Positions 55,655 through 64,000 of a stretch of 64,000 bases of DNA are shown here, in pieces; position 1 is the stretch's first letter; each line of letters starts with the position of its first letter. The notes below the pieces were generated by a model that searched no databases, was not told the DNA's origin, and saw nothing but the letters and a program-made list of their open reading frames with translations. The position numbers and the translations under genes are program-made. Source of the stretch: Varanus komodoensis (lineage: Eukaryota > Chordata > Lepidosauria > Squamata > Varanidae); contig NW_025335409.1 of assembly GCF_004798865.1 (NCBI RefSeq), forward strand, positions 15,437,591 through 15,501,590, written 5' to 3'.

Positions 55655-56130
55655 TTTTCACCCTGAGTATGGCTCCAAGGTCAGCTGTACAACTCTGGAG
55701 CCAGTGCTGGGGGGACATTCCATGGGTAGGCAGGGGAACAGCAACCCTACCCACAGCAGTTCCATCTTGTCTGGGTTAAGTCTAAATGTGTTCTACCTCA
55801 TACACCCCAAAACATCCTCCATTCAGGGTTCCGTAGACTACCTGGGATGAAAGCATGGGAATGACTATCCTCTGTATAGTGATCACATTTCAGCCCAAAC
55901 CCAGATGACTTCCCACAGTGAGGACAAGATAGAACCTTGGAGCACTGGACAGACCAAGGGACATGAAATGGAACCAAAGGAATCCTCCAGCACCACATTC
56001 TCTGACCACTCCTCCATGAAGCCTGGAGCCAATATGGCATGGTGCCACCCAGGCTCAGCCCAGAAGATGGTCGAGAAAGATACCATGGCTGATGGCATCA
56101 AAGGCTATTGAGAAATCCAGAGTATAATAT
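55655..56130 (-). mobile_element. L2-type LINE reverse transcriptase fragment
   Basis: The minus-strand frame (56,101-55,883) reads FMEEWSENVVLEDSFGSISCP followed by LVCPVLQGSILSSLWEVIWV. This corresponds to the L2 RT block 'FLEGR.QRVVLGD..S.P..L.CGVPQGSILSP...GEVIRG'. Plus-strand words 'cctccagcaccacattctctgaccactcctccatg' and 'gagaaagataccatggctgatggcatcaaaggct' are the usual antisense view of this region. The YADD region is not preserved in the open frame. 5' and 3' parts of the LINE are missing. Confidence 0.75.
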
Positions 56131-58029
56131 AATCACAATACCCTCCATGCATTTCCCAGGGTAAATTATTCACGCCAGAGGATTTGTCCAGCCCCTCACC
56201 TGCTTTCTCTTTCTCTCTGAATGACAAACATGAGGTGTGTTCTATACCTAGTAAAATGCTAAGAGATAGATTAGGGACAAGAAGGAGAGAAAGATAAAGG
56301 AAAAGGTAATTTGAAGAAAAAAGGTTGACTGATTAGATATTGCATGCATCCCTGGATGTACATATGCCTCTTTGCTCTTGCCTGGGCTATGAAAGGCATA
56401 TTTCATTACTCAGATCCGCTCTGCCAAAAAACTAACAAGCCATCAAAAAGAATGAGAATATAAGAAAGGAAAGATTACTATCCATGGCTCTGCTTGGAGA
56501 GCTCTCCACACAGTTCTGATACATACACTGCCTGAGGCTCCTCTTGATTTGATGCAAAAGCAACCACACCTCCACACAGTAATCTGGTTCTGATCTGCCA
56601 GTGGTTCATTTGTGTAACCTCTGCCCAATCTAACTGGATGCTCATGCCAGCCATGTAATGAACTGCTACCTATTTGGGGGGTGGGGGAATCATGTCAAAA
56701 GGGCACCTGTGCAATCAGTTGGCAGCATGCAGAACCATTCAATTTATAACGAGACAAACCAGGTAGTGGATTAGATGGATGATAGATATTCTGCACTGCA
56801 GACAAAGAGGAACACCATTGCAGGGACTATCCTCTGGAGATAGGGTGGCATATTAAGGCAATATATTACTTTGGCCAGAATGATTCCACGCTTTGCAGCC
56901 TATATGTTGCCTTTCTGTCTGTCTTTTGCCAGCACAGGCTCAGGCGTGGTACTGTGGTGGTGGTGTTTTTATTTTTGTTTTGCCCTGAGGAAAAGTAAGA
57001 TAGAAGAGAAGTAGAAACACACAAGAGGGTTAGCAGTGAAAGGCATTTCCAGAGCTCCTAAAATTTCATGTTTGAGGCGAGGTGGTTGCACAATGAACAC
57101 CTAATCTGGAAGAATCCAAAGAACCAGAGAACTCAATTCACAGAGCAAGGGATCAAGGGAGCAGGAATATTTAACGTTGCCTTAACTGAACCATGCATTC
57201 TTATTATCTCCTCTACCCCAACAACCCTGAATAAATTCAATTACCAGGATAATATATTCAGAGATGATAAAAAACTGTGTTTCTTTCTTTCTGAAAGGGC
57301 TACCAGCTGATTCTAGATATTGCATTGTCTGTAAGGAGAGCAGACAGAGATCTTTTAGGAGGCTGAAATCGATAGCTAACGAAAAGGATTTATGATCTTG
57401 ACTGAGAAATATATGATGCATTCTTATTTTGGTGGTTGAAACTTCTGCCACTTCCCTCCTCCTGATCCCAAAGGAATAAGAAATTAAGAAGAAAAATATG
57501 CTATTCATTTGCCTTATCTTGATGCACGTAAACGTTCGGCACTGCTATCTGAAACCTGGCTTCCTGTTATTAAGGAGGGCACCCTAGTATTTAGCTGTAC
57601 AAGATTCCCCCTCCCCAATTCAAAACCCAAGCAGAATGTCTAATGATTTTTGTAGTTTGCTTCCTGCTTGTAATTAAGTAGGTCACAGCTGTGAAGCAAA
57701 GAGAACAAGAAAATATACTCAAATCTCACAAAGCCCAACACGATCAAAATCATTTACAGCTGAAGGAAACAGCAGCTTAAAACTCACACACGCACACACA
57801 GGCTTGTGAGAGACTGGCGTCTAAGGCAAATGAAAGAAAATGTGACATGATGATGATGAACTAGAAAGTGTAATTTGGTCCAGATGTGGAGGTGATATGA
57901 GACAGACATTCTGAAATACCTGATTGCTCTGGGGAAAATGAGATGCCCTTGTAAAATTCCAATCCCTTCCTGAATTCTCAGGCTGCTCCTCTTAGTACAG
58001 TACCCCAAGTGGCTACTTTAGTGACTAGT
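56131..58029. other. No gene recognised
   Basis: No identifiable feature. The frames 57,068-57,310 and 57,182-57,508 are unsupported. Confidence 0.45.
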
Positions 58030-58779
58030 ATGGCAGGAAGTGAAGAGGAACTAAAGAGCCTCTTGATGCGGGTGAAGGTGGAGAGCGCAAAAGTTGGCTT
58101 GAAACTCAACATTAAGAAAACTAAGATCATGGCATCTGGTCCTATCACTTCCTGTCAAATAGATGGGGAAGAAATGGAGGAAGTGACAGATTTTATTTTC
58201 CTGGGCTCCAAGATCACCACAGATGGGGACTGCAGCCAAGAAATTAAAAGACGCTTGCTACTGGGGAGGAAAGCTATGGCAAATCTAGGCAGCATACTAA
58301 ATAGCAGAGACATCACCCTGCCAACAAAAGTGCGGATAGTCAAGGCTATGGTTTTCCCTGTGGCAATGTATGACTGTGAAAGTTGGACCATAAGGAAGGC
58401 TGAGCACCAAAGAATTGAAGACTTTGAATTGTGGTGATGGAGAAGACTCCTACGAGTCCCTTGGACTGCAAGGTGATCACACCGGTCAGTCCTAGAGGAG
58501 ATCATCCCTGACTGCTCTTTAGAAGGCCAGATACTGAAGATGAAACTCTAATACTTTGGCCACCTAATGAGAAGGAAGGACTCCCTGGAGAAGAGTCTAA
58601 TGCTGGGAACAATAGAATGCAAAAGAAGAAGGGGACGGCAGAGGATGAGGTGGCTAGATGGAGTCACTGAAGCAGTTGGTGTGAGCTTGGGTGGACTCTG
58701 GGGGATGGTGGAGGACAGGAAGGCCTGGAGGAATGTTGTCCATGAGGTCGCGATGGGTCAGACACAACTTTGTGACTAA
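58009..58779 (+). pseudogene. BovB ORF2 C-terminal fragment with stops
   Basis: One continuous frame reads EELKSLLMRVKVESAKVGLK, FIFLGSKITTDGDCSQEIKR, LGRKAMANLGSI, VKAMVFPVAMYDCESWTIRK and, after stops, FGHLMRRKDSLEKSLMLGTI and RRGRQRMRWLDGVTEAVGVS. Three in-frame stops break it: TGA at 58,435, TGA in 'gcaaggtga' near 58,471, and TAA in 'aaactctaa' near 58,550. I see no frameshift. The catalytic RT motifs lie upstream of the truncation. Confidence 0.88.
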
Positions 58780-58797
58780 CAACAACAACAACAAAGG
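58030..58797 (+). mobile_element. BovB LINE 3' end, 5'-truncated
   Basis: Begins within the RT thumb ('atggcaggaagtgaagaggaactaaag') and runs without large gaps to the BovB terminus 'gatgggtcagacacaactttgtgactaacaacaacaacaacaaa'. Over the roughly 212 bp shared with the copy at 1,853, I count about 16 differences by hand, so both are of similar, moderate age. It retains the segment that is deleted in the first copy. Confidence 0.94.
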
Positions 58798-61604
58798 TTT
58801 CAGAAGGGCTGTAGATAGGAGCACCTTTCACATTCCAGTTCCGTCTAGAATTGTTCAACCAAACTTTTTAGAGGATAATGCAGCCTGGAATGGTCTGGTT
58901 TTTGTATCAAAAAGAAGTAGCACCAGTCATATTCTTTGGGGTGTCACTTGTCTGCTTGTTGAATGCATACCTGGAGTAAAATAGATTATAGAAAACAGCA
59001 AGTACCTCTTTTAGGCTTGCCAGTTTGGGTAACTAAGGACAGGTTAATTTAGGCTGAGTTGCAAGCTTGAGGCAAAATGAGGCAGCCAGATGATTTCTTC
59101 ATCGTGCCATGAAACCCACATTCTCATGACGCCAATTTGGTTGTGTAAATTGTTCTTGCCCCTTACATCTATTGCCTTTGGGTTATAAACAATGCCATCC
59201 TCATTCTACAAGTCAAGCTGTCCATGTCCTTTTCTCCTTTCTGCCATATATGACATCAGTCACAAGGCACAAAGTAGTGAAATGTTGCCTTGTCTTGGTC
59301 AATTAGCTCATAACAAGATACCATTCCAAACACAAACATTTCCCACTACAGTATGCAACTTCTTTTATCTGTGTTGCTATAACTTACACTGGATTATGTG
59401 CTCTGGTGGTTTCATGACTTCATTGTCTTTTGCTCCAAAGGGCTATCCTGGATCCACTTTAGAACTTTGCACACAGGTCTTCCTGACAATGAACAACCCA
59501 GAACTATGTGCAGCACACCTGGATGCCAAAGTTGTGAGCTAATAACATTAATGAAACATGAATACATGGGGACACTGCAAGGCTTATAGCGGCAAATGCA
59601 TCATTATCAAAGCACAATAATCTATGCACTGGACTGAGTTGAGGAAAACACCACTGCCAGAGGTCATAAAACTGGAATGCAAAGGTGAAATGAATTCCCT
59701 ATAATTGATGCACGGGGAGAAAAGTACATCAATCATGTATCCAAGATTTATGTAGATTGTTCATGTAACTAGGGAATCATCAGCAAATATGTCTCAGCTG
59801 ATGATTCATCAATGGCACCAATCCTATTATGGCACTATTGACCTGTACCTTTACTGACTGAGATGCTGATCTTGAATACAAGGGGAAGATATTTGCTGGA
59901 TCATGGACAGGTCACTGCCTGGTAAGCATTCCAATGTTGAGGTCTTTCAGCCTTCTAAGTTTGCTGTTAAGAAACTAACGGATCAAATTGCCTATTTTGA
60001 GGAAATCTGCCTATTGTCTGTCTTCTTGTAACTTTCCTGGTAGATCACTAGAATGAACAGCTAGGTCGGGCTCTTGGCTTGATTGCATCTGGCCATTCTA
60101 TTGTCAGACAACAGACCTAAATATCTCCTTGGTCTCAAAGATCCAGGAGATGTTGCATGGAAAAAGGCTTCAGCACAGGTGGAAAACAATGTAGACTAAA
60201 TCCAGTTAAATAGCTTAGAGGTGATTTTACATGGGCAATGATGACAGTGAAGAGACCATTTTTCTGCTGTCCTTGCATCTGTGCAATGTCAGCTAGTGAA
60301 GCTTTTTTGACAGCATATGAGCATTACATTCTGATGTCCCAGAGGGTAACGCTTCTTCTGAGATCAAGGGAATCACTTGGAAAGACAGTTTGCAGATAAA
60401 ACCAGTGACATCCACTCCAGCTCAATCACCAAAATTGGGCAAGATCTGGGGGAGACATCTGAAGGCCCTATTTATCCAGTTCTGATGTTTCAAACTGTTG
60501 TTGCCTAAAGAAGTGGGTCAGATCTGTCCAGAGATGTATGAACTCTGTCATTTGTTCTTTGAACGTTGTCTGCCACGGCTAGTTAGATTTTCCCAGATTG
60601 GAATATATATATATGACCTTAACAGCTATGATGAACACATCCCTCAAAGTGAGGCTACTTCCTAACATATTAAAGAAATGGTGGCTACATTACTTTGGAG
60701 AATACCTTCCCTGATTTGAACATTTATAGGCCAATACATTTTATGGCAGAAAAATCTGACACTGGGCTTCCAATTTCAGTGGAAGTCCTATGATTCTCAT
60801 AAAATATACTATTCCCCAATGATATCCTTCTATTTCTGATATCCTTCTTAGAAAATGGTTTTTCTAAGTCAGAGGAATAAGTCTTATAATTCCATGGCTC
60901 TCACAGAATGCATGCCCCTTTTCAGAACTCCCTGCTTTTGTCCCATGTATACTCACAGTTCCAGAACATGCCTCATTCATGATTTTTTTATTTTGACAAA
61001 TAGGAAGTACAGAGATGCACTCTGGAACAGATTTATGCCTAAATTATGCACATTCGGACATTCTCTGAGGCAGAACTCTAATGAAAAAAGAAAACACTCT
61101 ATAAGTGTAAGCTCTCCTGGGCATTAAGTAAATTGCACAAATAGCTCTGTTTGTCAGGACAATGCTTTCTATCTAATGGCAAGGTTACTATACACCACAA
61201 AGGATAAAAAACCACAAAGGTTAGAGAGCAATTTTTATGAATGCTGGCTAGGAGAATTATCATGGGAAAAATTGTGCTTGTCCTCCCATTGTCCTCATCT
61301 AACTAGTTCATTTCAGGATAAGAACTACAAATAACAGAGGTTCTTGTATGAATGATGGCAGCCCTGAGTGCCAGCAAATAGGCAGGCTGATAGTGCGTGC
61401 ACTTCCTTAACGAACAGCCAGAAAGTTCGGGAATTAGCCAACCATTCTTCCCTGGGAGTCACTCAGCAATCCAAGCTCTCTTTAAGCAAGGAAACAACTA
61501 TTTGATTGCCCCGTTTAACCCTACTTGACCGGGGTGGGAGGATTACATTTGTTTACACCATGTTTAAATGTTGCACGTCTGTCACATAGTTTTCTCTTGC
61601 ACAA
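58798..61604. other. No gene recognised
   Basis: A short (AT)n run near 60,606 is the only simple repeat. Parts of 59,900-60,600 look vaguely LINE-like, but no block could be matched. The frame 59,192-59,542 (116 codons) has no known motif. Confidence 0.4.
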
Positions 61605-61775
61605 GGGGTGGGGAACCTGTGGTCCTCTAGATGTTGCTGAATTTCAGCTACCATTTGCTGGAATTATTTATTTATTCAAGTCTTTTGTATATCGTCCAAC
61701 TACTACTGTCTCAGGACATTAGTATGGACAATAGTAATGGATACTGGGCATTCTGAGAGAGGGCTACACATTCCC
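61605..61775. mobile_element. MITE remnant with an embedded L2-type tail
   Basis: 'ggggtggggaacctgtggtcctctagatgttgctgaatttcagctacc' is the left half of the palindromic hAT-type MITE. It is followed by 'attatttatttattcaagtcttttgtatatcgtccaactactactgtctcagg', which resembles a reversed L2-type 3' end, and then 'atggatactgggcattctgagagagggc'. The exact junctions are not resolved. Confidence 0.5.
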
Positions 61776-63817
61776 CAGCACTGCCCTACTGTACATCATG
61801 CATGAAGTCACTCATAGAAACTTTTCTAAATTTGGCTTAAATTCTCAGACAATAAGACCAGGCAGATGTGCAGATTTAATCTGAAGAATTGATTTACATA
61901 CTGAACTTCTGTCTTCCATATTCAAGATCTCAAATACATTCAGATCATATTTGCTTGCTTCATGAGCTCAACTCCTTCCTGTTTCTATTGCCCTACCAGT
62001 GCAGGTAGGGACAGAGTGTTTGCTTGCCCATTTGTGTACAAATCATGCGGGATCACAAGGCTGATCTCCTCAAATCATGCTGTTTGAAGGCAGAGATTCT
62101 GGGGCAGGCTCATGATGGCTTGGTTGTGGGGGGTAAGTATTATCCAAACTGTCCTTAAGTCTACTCAAGGTTCTATGCATGTTCAGCTGAATGCATATAG
62201 GTCTTAAAAAATGGAGAATACCAATTACGAGCAGATGGTATACCCCTTGGTCATGTTGGGGACCAAGTAAGCAAATAAGCAACTCCAATCTCAATGACCT
62301 TCACCTCTCAATAGCCACTTCTGCACATTGCTTAAGACATTCTGCGATGAACAATCCAGGCGTGACCAAAGAATATGTAAAGATTATCATCAGGGCTCTG
62401 CTAAAATGTATGTATAATTGAGGTTTTTCTCATGATTTCTTTTCAAGAAAAGCAGATGGATTCTGTGGCTAGTATAAATTATACAAGGTATATAACTGCT
62501 TGACTGTTTTGCGTAACTTCTTCAGATATTTTTGGTTTGTGTAATCCTTTCTACCACTACCAGTCATAGTAGGGCCACAGCACTGGTGCCCCTAACTTCT
62601 GGCTGGGAATCTTATTTAGCACCTTCTCCAGCTTCTGAGATTTCAAAGGCATTGTCCACCTAATTTAAAGTATATCTTCTTGACCACAAGAACTAGAAGC
62701 TTGTTTTTGACAAATAAAGTAAATTAGAAAGCTAGATTCTCTGAAGTGAATTTTTTGTGACCAATACCACACTGTGGCTTTCTGAATGCCCATTGACATT
62801 TTATAGTATCAGCCTGGTCATCTAGCAAGCTGCTCAGCTGTATGACTAGTATTGGCATAATATATGATACATTATTAAGGTTCTTGCTTTTACCGAACCC
62901 TTTTGGCTGGAACAATTAACATAAAAATTAAGGTGATTTTATATGTCTGCCATTATACATTCAGTAGCCTGTGTTTGTGTGGTTTTTACATATTTTCCTT
63001 TTGGGTTTTTATTATATTTATAAATTCTTATAATAAGTTTTTTGCCCTGAGAGTTTTAAACTTCTGATCAGACTATAAACATGCAAAAGTAAATCATTGT
63101 TTGTGTTCACAAAGTGTGTTACACTTTATGTTCTATCAGTGGAAATGAAAGCAAACATTTATCCAACTGAACTAAAGACATCAACAAGCATTTAGTCTAA
63201 ATGAGAGGTAGGCAATGAGGTGTCCTCAGGCATCATTGCATCCCATGGGCATTTTGCTTGGTACCAGCCACGATATCCAACCCATCCTACTTAATAAATA
63301 AATAAATGTTTTTATGGTGCATTCCCATTGTGATTTTCAGAACCCCCTAAACTTGTTGGCTTATGCTCCTTCAGTGCAAGGAGAAGTAACAGAGGCAATC
63401 TTTACCTTCCTGTCTCTTGTCCTGTGTTTTCACTACTTTTTCTCTGTCGACTGATAGTATTCCAGAGGGACGGAGACCAGGAAGGCCTCAGGATAATTAA
63501 TATCCTAGCCACTCCAGTGCTCTTCCCTCTCTACCCATGCATCAGGATGCCCTCGTATTGCTCCGTACTGAGGTCATTTCTCCAACCTTGGGGAGCAACC
63601 AGAGCGGTTCTCTCCATGCCAGCTGCAAGGCAGAGGACGAGGGCAGTCAGAGTGCCATTCACCAGCCATAGGCATGTGCCCTGAATTGCTGGTCACTAGG
63701 AGAGTGGCTTGTCACAAACAAGAACGTGCAGAGGTGGAGTCTGAGAACCAATACACTAAACAATTCCTTTCAGCCCATAGTTTTCAGTGGCAGGTTGTGT
63801 GGCTCATCACTCTGCTG
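61776..63817. other. No gene recognised
   Basis: Only an 'aataaataaataaatg' tract near 63,291 is seen. The frames at 62,070-62,421 and 63,424-63,684 lack recognisable motifs. Confidence 0.42.
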
Positions 63818-63900
63818 GATTGGACTACAAGTCCCATCACCACAAGACAACACAATGAGAGCTGCAGTCCAACATATCAGGAGGGCACCAGATTGGGGCA
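63818..63900. mobile_element. Palindromic hAT-type MITE remnant
   Basis: 'ttggactacaagtcccatcac' and 'gagctgcagtccaacatatcaggagggcaccagattgggg' give the left core and the right arm of the family. The left terminus is missing. Confidence 0.6.
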
Positions 63901-64000
63901 AATGAACATTATTTAGTTTAACAAAGCTGGCAAGAGTTCATTCCTTCAGATATCTTTGCACTCCATCCTGAAATCTGAGTTTCTTACAAGACAAGAAACC

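Noticed and set aside
59880-60600. Decayed LINE coding region
   Set aside because: Some translated words look LINE-like, but no conserved block could be aligned with confidence in any frame.
62300-62400. Second copy of the doubtful element at 32,160
   Set aside because: Only a short phrase (caatccaggcgtgaccaaag) resembles it; too little to support homology.

Overview
This window reads as a gene-poor stretch of vertebrate nuclear DNA, most likely from a squamate reptile (lizard or snake). The evidence is the repeat set. BovB (RTE-clade) LINEs, CR1, several L2-type LINEs, a squamate-style L1 3' end, six copies of a tRNA-derived CORE/MIR-like SINE, hAT-type palindromic MITEs with TCTAGA-like target duplications, a Tigger/pogo element and (TAGA)n/(TCCA)n-type microsatellites all sit together. 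All families were recognised by reading the sequence and its translations from memory. No database search was possible, so family names below the clade level are deliberately avoided.

No host protein-coding gene, tRNA, rRNA or other functional RNA gene could be supported. Every open frame with recognisable protein similarity belongs to a transposable element: reverse transcriptase pieces of BovB, CR1, L1 and L2, and the C-terminal end of a Tigger transposase. The window is best read as intergenic or intronic DNA. One small unassigned open frame (41,979-42,242) is kept as a weak candidate.

Layout. 0-6.3 kb: Tigger-like element with TA flanks, an internally deleted BovB, a (GAAAA)n array, a hAT element beside an L2 3' end. 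6.4-12.5 kb: almost featureless. 12.5-20.4 kb: L2 fragments, SINE, an L2-like 3' end split by a hAT element, and a CR1 carrying a young-looking L1 insertion with a 19-bp duplication. 20.3-31.2 kb: palindromic hAT MITEs (one nested inside a relative), SINE, L2 RT fragments, a foldback MITE, and a solo LTR inserted into a MITE. 31.8-46.9 kb: SINEs, an antisense CR1, L3/CR1-like fragments, another hAT element and an 81-bp foldback MITE. 46.7-64 kb: L2 fragments, a hAT element, a 32-nt poly-G tract, an L3/CR1-like RT fragment, SINE, L2 RT fragment, a second BovB and thinly populated sequence.

The most informative content is the relative dating given by nested insertions (L1 in CR1, hAT in L2, LTR in MITE, MITE in MITE) and the consistent TCTA(G/A)-type target choice of the hAT elements. 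I found no evidence of a new biological system; the findings are about transposon structure and history.
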